64,000 nt of DNA, from assembly GCF_023343835.1 (NCBI RefSeq), contig NC_064437.1, forward strand, positions 22,481,001-22,545,000. Direction: 5' to 3'. The stretch comes from Lagopus muta. Lineage: Eukaryota; Chordata; Aves; Galliformes; Phasianidae. Shown one piece after another: positions 48,193 through 59,309 of the stretch; positions within the stretch are counted from its first letter, which is position 1; each line of letters starts with the position of its first letter. Below the pieces are notes generated by a model. That model searched no databases, was not told the origin of the DNA, and saw only the letters and a list, made by a program, of their open reading frames with translations. The translations under genes and the position numbers were made by a program.

Positions 48193-48384
48193 GACTTTCC
48201 TTCTCCCGCGTATGAAAATCCCACTGTCTTGCAAGGTCTGTGCTCATGGATACAGACCCAGTCATGCCGCATGCATGCAAGTCACAGCTTGAGGGACTCT
48301 TCTCAATCCCTTGTTATGGCTGGCAGCATGATGATCAATGTGGTGGCCCTAGGTGAAGGGTAAGGTGGAGAGGAAGAGGTGACA
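48193..48384. other. Spacer between solo LTR and mariner remnant
   Basis: It begins with the right-hand copy of the LTR target duplication. A 60-codon plus-strand frame crosses it without recognisable features. No function is assigned. Confidence 0.5.
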
Positions 48385-48732
48385 CTCTTTAAGGCTGTGT
48401 TTTGCTGAGAAACCTACAGGGGCTGTTCAGAAATGTTTGTGTAGACCAAACAGTGGATGTGAGCACAGTGAGGCAGTGGATGGTGTATTTCAGTGGTGGC
48501 AACAGTGGGTCACCTCTACTGGTGTGTGCCTTTACAAGAGCAGCATGCTCTTGTTTATCACTGCAGCAGTACGTAGCTAATGGTTGTTGTGTTCAACTGG
48601 GTTGGTTTTTTGTGTTGGTTTTTTTTTTTAGCTGAAAAATTTGCTCTATCAGATAGTGCTATTTTGCTTTTTGTGTCTGTTATAGTTTCCGTGGGAATAA
48701 ATAAAAGGTATTACTTTTGAAGTGACCTGTAT
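48385..48732 (+). mobile_element. Galluhop-like mariner DNA transposon remnant
   Basis: The plus-strand frame at 48402-48635 begins with a mariner transposase-like helix-turn-helix segment (NVCVDQTVDVSTVRQWMVYF, then SGGNSGSP), after which the similarity ends at an internal deletion. The right part (CTGAAAAATTTGCTCTATC and onward to TATTACTTTTGAAGTGACC) resembles the 3' end and inverted repeat of Galluhop copies. The matching left inverted repeat was not found, so the copy is probably 5'-truncated as well as internally deleted. It cannot encode transposase. Subfamily assignment is from memory. Confidence 0.68.
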
Positions 48733-51700
48733 AATGTGCCCGTATATCTAGTGAAGTTTCTTACCTGCTGGTTTTTCAGCTCTGTTACTCCTTCATAAGT
48801 TCTCAAATGCAGAAAGCACTAATGCCCTGTGATTTTATTTTCTTTCCAAGAAGACTGCATGCATTACCATAGTATAAACATATGACAATCAAGTTCTCTG
48901 TGTCCAGAAATCCTTCCAATTTACATCATGGCTAAAGCCTCGCTGCCTCAGAGTCACGAGATGTACTTTTATCAAACCAGCCTCTCAACAACTGCTACAA
49001 ACTTGTGCTAGTATTGCCAGACAGTCCTTGGCAGTGATACTGATCTTTCTTTTGCTGATGTGAAGTACAGGTGGGGTAGATTAGCACCTTTATACAAAAG
49101 GCAGTAGATGTATTCTGGTTGGTTGACTTCACTTGTAAACCTTTAGATGCTGGGTAGAAAAGCTCTCTTTTTTATAGTTCAAATAGCTGGCAGAGTCAAT
49201 GCAGACACAGAAATTAAAAAAAAAAAAAAATCTTCAAAACTTGTAATAAATAATAGTAATAATTGCCCAGATTATTTAGACCATTAGCTTCATTGTTGTG
49301 CTATACAGTCATCAGTAAATCCAACTTGCTAGAGGCAAAATGATTAGCATGTTTGAGTAAAGTCTTCCAGCAATCATTAGCTCACCACTGAGCTCTCTGG
49401 TTGACCCTTTTGTTACAGCGGTAAGAGTAGGTAATCGGTTTGCTAGATTTCCCTTTTTTTTATGTCACTTTTGAGGCTGAAAAAAGAAAGCTCCCTGAAG
49501 TGTTTATAATATCGTACCTTAGCAAATTCACTAGACAGAACACAATTATCTCAGCTAAGCATTTATTAGTCTGTTGGCAGACAGTAATTAACGGGAAACA
49601 GTGATGTTTCTAGTGTTGAGAAGAGCATATGAATTATTACCAGAGCATGTGAATGGTAAACTTAATAACTGCAAGCGTATGAAAAGCTGCTTTTGGTACT
49701 TTGAATAGGAAGTTATCTTCTTCCCTCTTCTATTGATGCAAGTCAAATTACAGTTCTATGCTGACCGCCTACAACTGCTTAGCAAAGGCAAAGCAGACCA
49801 TGATGTAGTAGGAAGGAAATACCTTCATAAAATAGAGCTATAACTATGTAACTATTTCTTCTGAGGAAAAATTAAATACCTTGTTCTTATTTGCTCACCT
49901 GTTGTTACTGAGGTGATTACTGGAATTGCCGTTTGCAGACAAGGAGTGTGGGAGAAAAACCTATTTGCCTTGGCTGGTGCTGTGTAGCAATAGCCCCAGT
50001 GATGGATGTTCTGGGAAATTTGACTTACCAGTCTGCTACTGATAGGAGCTAAAGGCAACTGTTCAAATCTGTCATTAGATGCATGCAATTTTCCTTCAGG
50101 ACTTGGCAAATAAAATGACAATTTGTCATTTGATTGTTGGTGCTTCTGATGTTCACGATATGCAATCTTTCAGCTGTGCTTTCACATTGTACTTCAGGCC
50201 TTTCTACCAGCAAAGCCTTGTACCACAGTTTGCTCTGGGTTTTAGGTTTGGGCTCACTCAATTCCTACTCGGTGAGAAGCACAGCCATGAATCTGTGGGG
50301 TAAATGAACCCCAAAGGGACAGGGCTGTGGAGAAGGGCTGCAGCCTCATCTCTTGCCCTCATGCTGCAGAGGCTCTTTTTTTATTTCTTTAACCCACTTA
50401 CCTCCCCCTTTCTTTCAGCATGTGTTTTGAATGTTGTTTGGAGGATAACCAGATAACTGGTGTTCATTGGTACTTGCTTAGTTCCCATTTGCTGGACATT
50501 TGGGCAGTTTTCAATTAGCTCTCCATTGCAGAGGGTAAAAATAAGTATTCTCTGCGCCAGGTGTTGCCAAGTTATTTGGGTAGAAATAGGATGTGTGCTC
50601 TTGTAACTTCTAAAGACTTGTTCTGATCGAACTCTTGTGAGCACCAAGGAAGCCCTTCACCACATTAGATGCAAATTCTTTTGTTCTTAGTTGCATCGTG
50701 GCATAGTGGAGAATCTGTAGGTTGCAGCTGTTCCAGTGTCTGCAGGATGCGTTTGAAAGAAACAAGAACATTACATCAGGTAGCTGGCTGCAGGAAACCC
50801 AAGCCATGCTTCAGAAATGACATATGACTAATCTTGGTGTTTAAGAGGAGGAAAAGGTTGGGGGGAAAAAAATACTTGTTGGTAATCAGTTCATTCATTC
50901 TGCAGAAACATGGGCTGAGGAATACTGTATAGGACGCACGTGAAAGACCATTTAAGTGTAATATAATTACATTGTAGAGCATATATTAAAAAAATCATAA
51001 TATATATAATGTTCGTATATAATCTCTATATGCATACACACAGAGGACTATCTTTTAAAGCTGTACAGTTACCCAGTGCTACATGACAACTTATTAAATG
51101 TACAATTCTATGGGGAGAGAAATAACCACCACTGTGAAGCTTCATTGCAGACTTTGGGCATGCCTGTGTTACGATGCAGGCTTTGCATAGGAAATGCCTT
51201 ACCCATGTAATCCTGTTCTCTAATTACAGTATGCAGGAAAATGTTATTTTTCTTTGATTGCCCCCTTTCTCCTGTGTCTAGTGCATGTTAGACCAAACGT
51301 AATGCCTGAAGGGTCCTATGATTGCAAGGGTGCTTAGCATGGTAAACTTGACAGTACTTGAAAATGCTAAAGTCACTTTGTTTTCCTCTGGGAACATAAG
51401 CTCCTAAAAAATCCCCTAATAGCCCCTAGTAGGTCAACAGTTTCCATAGTTGATTATAGTTAACTGTTAAAAAGCTTTTTTCTCTTCTACTTGTTATCTT
51501 GCTTAACTTTGAAGAAAATTTGCCACTGTTTTTTTTTTTTTTTTAACCTCATTTTGTGCTTTTACAAAGTAAGAATGAGAGAATTCTGCCTACTCATTTA
51601 TTTCAAGCTTTTTCAATCTTAACATACAGCATATTGCAGTGATTAATGTGAGCAAACACATTTTAGTGTTGTCTGCTAGGGGGAAGCACATCTGAGCTTG

Positions 51701-53505
51701 TTCAAGTGCTATTAATGAGGCTGTTAAAAGCAGTGAATTATTGCTGCTGTCTTTAGTTACTGTTGTTGTGAATCATGTGACTCGATGGAAATAAAGTGTT
51801 ATTGCTGAGCAGCTGTAACACAAAACAAAAACTGAGCAAGAGATCTTTGCCTGTTAACAATTAATCTGTTTTGGGAAAAGAGTGATCTCTTCTTCTAGCT
51901 GGGGGAGAGGGGAACATTTTCACTTCCAGAAGGAGTTCCTCAGTCAATATAAAATCAATGAGCCATCCAGGGGTATGTGTTGTTAAACACGTGGTTTATT
52001 AGCAAAACAAACAGAAGACGTTTTATGGCATAAAGTGATTTCCTGTGTTTGTGGGTCTTCTGATTTCTCAGAGTGTTTTTACTTCTGGATGATCTCTTTG
52101 GTGCTAAGATGCACCAGCATGCTGCCTGACCAGCCTGTGTGTGCTTGTTTCAGCTTCTTAGGCTTTTGTCACATACCTGCCTTCCTGCAGGAACTGCTTC
52201 TAAAAAGTTCCTGCAGCATTTCTTTGCTGTGAGTCCATGGTGTCTGCAAACTCTGTTGAGCCCAAGTCCAACATGCATCAAAAGTTAACGTGGTGCCCTT
52301 GTTGATTGTGATTTTATGAGCTGCATGATCACACCTATCTAGAATAATGTTTTTATATAGGACAAGTACAATCTTTCCTTACAGTATTGAGGTTACTTTA
52401 ATGCCTGCTGTGCTACAGTAGAGCACGCTTAGAATTGCTTTATTCTGCTCTACTCGAGTACGCAAACTGTAGCTTGAGAAGTTCATAAAAAAGATTTGTA
52501 AGAAGAGTTGGTGGATCCTTATATCTGGTGTTATGATCACTTTTGTTTAGCTGTTCACACCAGAAGGTGTACACGTTTACAAATTATCAGCGCAACTTAG
52601 CACCAGCCCAGATACCATGTAACGCGTGTAATAGCTCTTGATAAATGTTCAGAAGTCATCAGTAAACTGCTGTCCCTCTTCCCAAATATAAGCTATGTTG
52701 AGGTGAGGTTTTGATGTGGTAGGCCTAAACAGTGATGTACTTATTTTGGGGAGGGTCTACCTGAATACGTTCAATCTTATTGCACTAGATTAGGAAGCAT
52801 AAAGCAGATGTAGTTTCTACTTGCTACAAGGTAGGTGCTTCAAGAGGGATTTCTTTTCCTTGTATATCTGCACTGATCCATGTTTTCATGCTTGTCTTGT
52901 AAGGAAAGGGCTTATCCATTCTGGTTGAAGAGGAGGAAAAAGGAAAGAGTGAAAGTAAAAGCTTACTGTGGTAAACCAGAGAAAGAGAGATGCTTGCTCA
53001 TGGTATAGGATGATATTCAAAGATAAGCTCTCCTCCTATCTAGTTATTAAGGAACCTGAAAAGGAAGGGAAGCATCTGTATGTTTGTATCCAGAAGAAAG
53101 GATCACATGCTAATGAATTTTATCACAGGAGATAAATTCACTGGCACAATCTGTACAGTATATATTTCTGTAGACTAAATACCTTTGTGACATATGTTAT
53201 ACACCATAATTCAGTATAAAATTGTATAATTACCCTGCCTTGTAACTTAAAGTTAAATGAGCAGCTGTACTTCACAATATCTTTAGTTTATTTCTTCTAC
53301 TTTGGAAGAAGATAGAAGTAAAACAACAACAAAAACTTGGTGAATGCAGCAATGCAGATATTTTTTTTTCCCTCTTCTAAGTTATATGCAGCCAAATAAT
53401 CATTTGTTTTCCAGCAGCAAAACTGCTATTTCAGACCTTTCAAAAGGAAAAACTTCTGGAAATGTTGTCAGAGTTGTTGTGCATCAATAAAAGACTGAAA
53501 TTTCA

Positions 53506-53508
<3 letters not shown>
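48733..53508. other. Intergenic DNA downstream of RGS13
   Basis: AT-rich sequence with no recognised coding exon. It has an octamer ATGCAAAT at 50669, an alternating TA-rich patch around 50985-51030, a T15 run near 51530 and the IRF-like site at 52943. Open frames are short and unremarkable. Confidence 0.55.
52943..52961 (+). promoter_or_regulatory. IRF/PRDM1-like GAAA site
   Basis: GAAAGAGTGAAAGTAAAAG contains GTGAAAGT, the PRDM1 core, and GAAA repeats close to the ISRE pattern. It lies about 600 bp past the RGS13 polyadenylation signal. It is a sequence match only. Confidence 0.25.

Positions 53509-53540
<32 letters not shown>
53509..53540 (+). repeat. Poly(T) tract, 32 bases
   Basis: On the minus strand it is an A32 tract starting about 18 nt after the RGS13 AATAAA signal. 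It may sit at or just beyond the cleavage point. Confidence 0.95.
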
Positions 53541-53543
<3 letters not shown>

Positions 53544-53780
53544 TGAAAATCTATAAACTTTATTTTTCACTTCAGAGTTTTGGTGAGAAGAGAAGGGAGG
53601 GGAAAAAAAAGACAAAATTGGAACCCATCCATCGGAAAAGAGGGAAAGTAGTTCTTCATCAATTCTGAGATCAGAAGAACAACGTAACAGATGATTATTA
53701 ACACTAATGTACTGTGATTTTTTTGTTTACTTTAAGTCTTAGAAATGCTGGCTAGAGAAGGAGGTTTTCAGCCCTTCTCT
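53541..53780 (-). other. RGS13: RGS13 3' untranslated region (predicted)
   Basis: It spans about 240 nt from the RGS13 stop codon to the region after the first AATAAA. The end is estimated from the signal position, and longer alternative 3' ends cannot be excluded. Confidence 0.55.
53559..53564 (-). promoter_or_regulatory. RGS13: RGS13 polyadenylation signal AATAAA
   Basis: Plus-strand TTTATT reads AATAAA on the gene strand, about 217 nt after the stop codon. Confidence 0.6.
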
Positions 53781-54401
53781 TTAATATACTGATGGAATAT
53801 TGCTATCAGTTCGGAGTCTGTGTTTGAGCTGTTGATAGAACTTGGACTCAAGAAATCGAGGGTAGGAATCTCTTTCCATATGCATGTAAACTACTCGTTG
53901 TGCTTCATCAAAACAGGACTCTGTTGCTTCCTGTAGGTTCCTGACAATTGATTTCTTCACTGGGCTGTCAATGTTAATCTGAAAACACAAATCAGCATTA
54001 CTGAAGTATCATTAAATATTTGCGAAGGAAGGTTGAAGTTAGATGACCTGTACTGAATGACTTTTATTTCTCTAGTTTTATTTTCATGTATCCTGTATTT
54101 TAAAATCAGCACTTCATTATTTATCTATTGTAGCAGTATCTTTTTCATTACAGTGTCAGAAATATCTAGGCTTTGCAGCTGGATGGGGAACTTGCTCCTT
54201 TGGGGAACAAAAGCCTGGTAGACTTAGAGCTGTTTGAGTTCCAGTCTGTCCCATGCTTTTAATGAAAGAATATATATGTATGACTTAAAAGAAGCAGTCC
54301 TGAGGATGTGAGATGTAGAAAAGCTTCAGGAAAAGCTTATTATTTTATTTTTTTTCCCCAGCTATCTTAAGGATGGAAAATATACTAAATTAAATGGGAC
54401 G

Positions 54402-54433
<32 letters not shown>

Positions 54434-55320
54434 GCTTATGATGAATTGCATTGTTTAGTTGGCTTCATTTGGTCTCTTTTTGCTGAGAGGAGAGCTCTAA
54501 AGATGTGAAGTTTGTGCTGATGCTGCTTATGGGCCAGGATGTATTGAATTGAATATAAACTGTGTCACAATTCTCACTTAGCATCTACGTTTTAAAGAAT
54601 GGTATCTAGCTCTTGTGTTAACAGTGAATATAGAGAAAAGGCAGTCAATATGTCTTGAAAACCTAGATACCTAGGCAGCCAGTAGCAAGATTCAAATATG
54701 TTATATTGTAGGGGGAAAAAAACATACACAACACATCTCATTTTTAAACAACTTATTCTTAACTATCTTGAGTTATGGCCTTAGCCTAGATTAATGGATT
54801 TGTGATTGGCAATACTGACACTTCTTTCTCAAAAACATGAATGTCTTACTGAGTTTCTATAGTAGGACATGCTACAAATATATACACACACACCACACCA
54901 CCCCAGTAAGTCAATAAAAAGTTTAGGAAAAGACAAAAATGAATTACACTTTCAATTGTGCTTTAAAACCAATAGCCTTCAAACTTCCTCTACTTCTATG
55001 TTAGTAGGAGTGGCTTAGTCATTTAAAGGAGCAAATGATCTCAGCCAACAGCTGGAGACCAACCAGAGCTGGGTTTGGTTTGGCTTGGCCTTTGAGGTCA
55101 ACAGAGAGGCTGTTTTGAGATTCTGTAATTTGTTTATGACTATATGTAAACCAGAAAATAATGAATGTGGATACTTCAGCTATGTCATTCTGCTGGGATA
55201 GAGGCAGTAAAAGCCAGTATAAACTTTTTTCCAAGGAGGGTAATAAGCAAGACAGGCTTAAGTCTGAGAGTAGAAACTGTTGAGCAGGAGTTAATTTTTT
55301 TTTGCATGGTCACCTGAGTA

Positions 55321-55355
<35 letters not shown>

Positions 55356-58300
55356 GCTCAGATCTTCAGTATTTTCCCTGAACCTTATGGCGCAGTGATT
55401 AAGTTGTTTCAGAGTCTTTCTATCAACTCCTTTTCTAAAAGGATAGGGCTGAGTGGAGTTCTTCATTTGTTTGTTTACTCTTGCAAAGACCAGATTAGTA
55501 TCTGCATGACAGAATGGCACTGTTCAAGATCTATTGAAGTGAGATCAGTGGCCCTTGATCTTAAAAGAACATAAAGATCCATGAATTTGGGTCTTAATCT
55601 AGCTGTGTGTTAACATGCATACGTGGTGTGTGGATATATATGAAGCATTTTCTTATAGACAAAGCAGTGAAGGAAAGTATTGATATTATGGGTACAGAAG
55701 AGCTTTGGGAGGATGAACAGGAGTCTCCAATCACTTTATGAGAAGATCTAAATATCTGTTGCATTTTGTAAACTACGTTACAGTTCAGACAATTCTGTAG
55801 AGGAAACAAAAAGCTCATGTTAGGGTATATCACCTCTTTTGGAGCCTGGGATTGAATGTAATTTGTAAAAAGTTTCCTGGCCACATAAATCCTTTTTCTT
55901 TGGGATGTGATCTTCTTATAAGCTTCACAAGCAAGCCAGAATTCTATATTTTCATCACTGTGCTCTGTCTTCAAGTAGGTCTTGTAGATCATAGGTCCAT
56001 CTGTAAATGTTTTGAAAGCCAAACTTCATATACAGCATAACATGTTTATAACCTTGAGAAGGCTTTGAAGATAGAGATATTTATAAGGTAGTGTGTATAA
56101 CTATGCTCTACGTCTCTAAATATTCTTATTGAAAGATTATATCAAAATGGGAAATCAAATGCACTAATTCACCATAGAACTCTATACTTTGACATTGCGT
56201 TTTGCTACGTGTGCAGTAACTTCCTTTAACCTTTGGCATTTTGCTATTCAGGAGCACTGAAGTTTATGCTAGGCATTGTCTGAGTATTGCTGGAAGCCAC
56301 AAATGTTTAACTTGAAACAAGTTTTCCTGTTGGTGCAGAATTCTGAGTTTCACTTGGCTAAAGATGGTGGGTTGTGATGTAGCAGTAACCATGGACTTGC
56401 ACTCAACTGTTGCTTTTTTATTAAAAAAAAAAAAAAAGTGCTAGTAAAAAGAAAAAAAAGTGCTAGAAAAGTACACAGCATACTGCTTGTCTTGCTGATT
56501 GTCCTCCGTAAGAAGCTTTTTAAGCAATCCAACTGGGATACGAGCATACATTTACTTACATTTACTCATTATCAGTTTTTCAAAAGACTGGGACCACTGT
56601 AGCACTTCATCCAAAGACACTCTTCGGGATAAAAAAGAGAAGGAGATGATTATAGAATTAGCCATGGCTCAAACATACAAATCATATATAGTTAGTTATT
56701 GAAAATCTATTCCCTAATTTAAATAAGACGTATGAATCTTGAATTTGAAAGAGCTTTTCTGTGTATCTTATGTCTTGTGCTTAGTAAGCATGTATTCTCT
56801 TCAATACAGCTTATAGTTCCATCTTGAGGTGTTCCTATCTAATTCCTCTGGAAATAGTACTCACTGATTTAGAGCTCAGGTTAAGCACATGGTGAATAGT
56901 GACTTTCTAGATTGTAACCAGTTTGGTATGGGAATTGTGTGATTGATTATGCAACATTGACACTTGTATTTAGTAACAAAGACTTTTAGGAGCCCAGATT
57001 CTTACTGTAATTTTTAAAGACCCTTCATGACCAAGTTGCAGTTAAGCTGACTTATCTGTTGAGAGCTGAAAATAAGCTCCAAACTTAGCATAAATACTGA
57101 AAGCTTAACACAACCTCAGCTGTAAGGTACATCCTCTCCATCTCTCTCCAGTTGTTTACAATATAGTAGGACATGCTATTACTAATCTAGAAACAGTTCT
57201 TGAAGATGAAACCAGATTTGTTTGTTTGTTATACTCAAATGGCAATTTCATAAGATTGTAGGAGTTTCCTGCCTGACTCTGGGAAAAAGTATGGAAGCAG
57301 TGAGGTGAGAGACTAAACACAGTAAGGTAAAACAAATGTTTGATGGCCAGACATGTGCATGTTGCTCCACTTAGACCAACTGATTTTTAAGCCTTGCAAT
57401 TCTAGGAGCTCAATGCTAGTAACTTGGAAAAAAATGCTCCCACTTATATTAGTAGAAGAAAACGCAGAGATGAATTCCAATGAGTGCTTTCCACTATGAG
57501 TCAGCCTGAATTGGGGAGAGCTTCTCCGAGTGCTCCCTTTTCGCATGAGGTGTAATTTTAGTCATTCTAGAACTGCAGCATGTAAAAGGTACTTAGCACC
57601 TCAGAAGAGATATTCACATCTCCATAATGAAAAGCAAAATCAGCTTAAGTATGGATGCTGCATGCGGCTTCATAGGCTTCTGCTGCACTACAGGCACCAG
57701 AGGTTTTGTAGCTTTCAAAACTGGTGATTACCCTTTCATCTTTAATTTGGTAGAATTCTCTGACCAAGTGTACTGAGGCATACTGATTATTGTGTCACGT
57801 TTGTGTAATCAGAAACATATAAATGTAAATCTTACTGCTATCGAATTACAGTGTTAGTAGTTCTTACCAATATGTTTGATTCTCATCAAAAGTTCTTTTT
57901 TTCCCCCTCCCATGTGTTAGTGGCTCTCATCTGTGGAAACTCATGAAGCTTGTTATTGTGGGAAGTGATAATCTTTATTCATCTGAATGCTCCCTTTCCT
58001 TGGGAGCCACTTCTGAGTCATCATCAGTGTTACTGATGCAGATAATTTTTCACTCCTGTCAGCAATAGCATTTGAATATGAAAGCCTTGTCTGTCTCACC
58101 AAGCATCATCAGCAGGGCCACCTTATTTCCATGTCTGATTATTTGCCTTTAGCATTAATCTTTGAAGCAGAAAGAAGGTGACCTAATGGGGCAGCTGCCA
58201 TGGAGGAAAAGCTTTTTACTTTTTTTTTTTTTTGTCTTTCAGAATCATGAATGTTACTAAGGGAAATGTGAACATGTGTTACTAATGGCAGTCTCATAGC

Positions 58301-59309
58301 TGCTGTGCTGATTGCAATGTTTTCGCAGCTTTGATTGGCAAGATGATTCAAATTGCTGGAGAACATCTATTATGCTGAGAAACATGAGTATTCTCCATAG
58401 TTATCTGAGGCTTTATAGCTGGGATTCCAATACTTAATATGTAAAATGCTATTGCCAAGCCTTGTGGAAGCTGTAGTTTGTTTATTATTCTCCCCCTGCG
58501 CCTGGCATTTCCCTGGCTACACTGCATCAGTAGCCCACAGGCTGAGACATTCTTGTGTAGAAGAAAAGTCCTTGTCCAGGAGACACTTCTGGAAATGCTC
58601 TCTGGATTTCTGCTGAGCTGTCACTTAGCCTCACACAAATGATGGTCAACAGAAATACCTCAGTACTGCTATGGAGGACGTATTTTTCTCCAATCAGTAA
58701 ATAAGTACAGTGTACAAGCTGATAACAGGTGTGTTGAATAGAAGCTTTTTAGCCACCCTGATGTATGACATGCTGGCCAAAACTTCTGGCTATGCCTGGC
58801 CTCCACTGAGTTTGGATGCAGCTGATGACTTGCAGGAGGCACTGCTGCTTCTCTTTTCCACTCCACAGCACAGCTTCATGTGTGGAAGGACACACATATA
58901 TTCAATCTCTGCCAATAGTCTGAATTCTTCAAAAGAACTGCATGAAATAGGGTTTACAGATTCTTTTGGGTCATAAAACTGAGATTAAATCAAGGATTAG
59001 GTCAGGCCTGTGCCTAAATACTTAAAAGTTCCCACTACGATGCACCCCATTTCCAACAGAGAAGTGCTAATGTACACTTAATATACTGCAAAGCAATTAG
59101 CTGCATTGCAGGTGGTCAGCTGGAGCAGTTGTGAGGATGCTGCACTCATCTGCATGATTTTAGGCTTGTAAGGAAAACTCATAGTGAATTCTGTGGGTTT
59201 TATATTTCTGTTCTGCAAAATGTAAGAATTGTGTCGTTACTTACTTAGAAATGATCCCATTTTCTTCTGCTCTGAATGTCATGCAAAGCCAGCAAGCATT
59301 TGGACTCAT
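53781..59309 (-). CDS. RGS13: Regulator of G-protein signalling 13 (four coding exons, 163 aa)
   Basis: Minus-strand coding exons: 59245-59309, 56560-56621, 55834-56000 and 53781-53978, with GT-AG introns in phases 2, 1, 0 and a TAA stop, total 492 nt. RGS13 is a small R4-family GTPase-activating protein for Gi- and Gq-type alpha subunits, known in mammals from germinal-centre B cells and mast cells. The protein starts MSPNACWLCMTFRAEENG, resembling the Cys-rich start of mammalian RGS13. It continues VSLDEVLQWSQSFEKLIMSK, then the RGS box with [19 protein letters not shown] and the near-invariant RGS13 helix [19 protein letters not shown]. Asn60 and Asn100 match the switch-contacting asparagines of RGS4. 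Ser57 replaces the Cys diagnostic of RGS2. Human RGS13 is 159 aa. RGS1 was considered, but the MHMERDSYPRFL segment and the lack of a long N-terminus favour RGS13. The gene appears intact. Confidence 0.93.
54404..54433 (+). repeat. (ATT)n microsatellite
   Basis: About ten ATT units lie in an RGS13 intron. Confidence 0.95.
55323..55351 (+). repeat. Poly(T) tract, 29 bases
   Basis: The T run lies in an RGS13 intron and reads as an A tract in the transcript. It could cause internal priming in cDNA libraries. Confidence 0.95.
56001..56559 (-). other. RGS13: RGS13 intron between the two internal RGS-box exons
   Basis: A 559-nt phase-1 intron with a GTAAGT donor and an ACATTTACAG acceptor. Apart from short A runs near 56420 and 56450 it is unremarkable. 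Confidence 0.88.
56622..59244 (-). other. RGS13: RGS13 intron after the first coding exon
   Basis: A 2.6-kb phase-2 intron with a GTAAGT donor and a TTATCCCGAAG acceptor preceded by a pyrimidine tract. No mobile element or nested gene is recognised, and the open frames in it are short. Confidence 0.82.

Larger units (their letters stand above)
53979..55833 (-). other. RGS13: RGS13 intron before the last coding exon
   Basis: A 1855-nt phase-0 intron with a GTGATA donor and a TTTTCAG acceptor. It contains an (ATT)n microsatellite at 54404 and a T29 tract at 55323. No other gene is seen inside. Confidence 0.85.

Noticed and set aside
53484-53492. Plus-strand AATAAA near 53486 as the end of a plus-strand gene
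   Set aside because: No plus-strand coding exon or splice signal leads to it, and it lies beyond the RGS13 3' end in AT-rich DNA.
53781-59309. Assignment of the second gene as RGS1 or RGS21
   Set aside because: The short Cys-containing N-terminus, the HSDENIEFW and MHMERDSYPRFL segments, and the position immediately 5' of RGS2 all fit RGS13 better.
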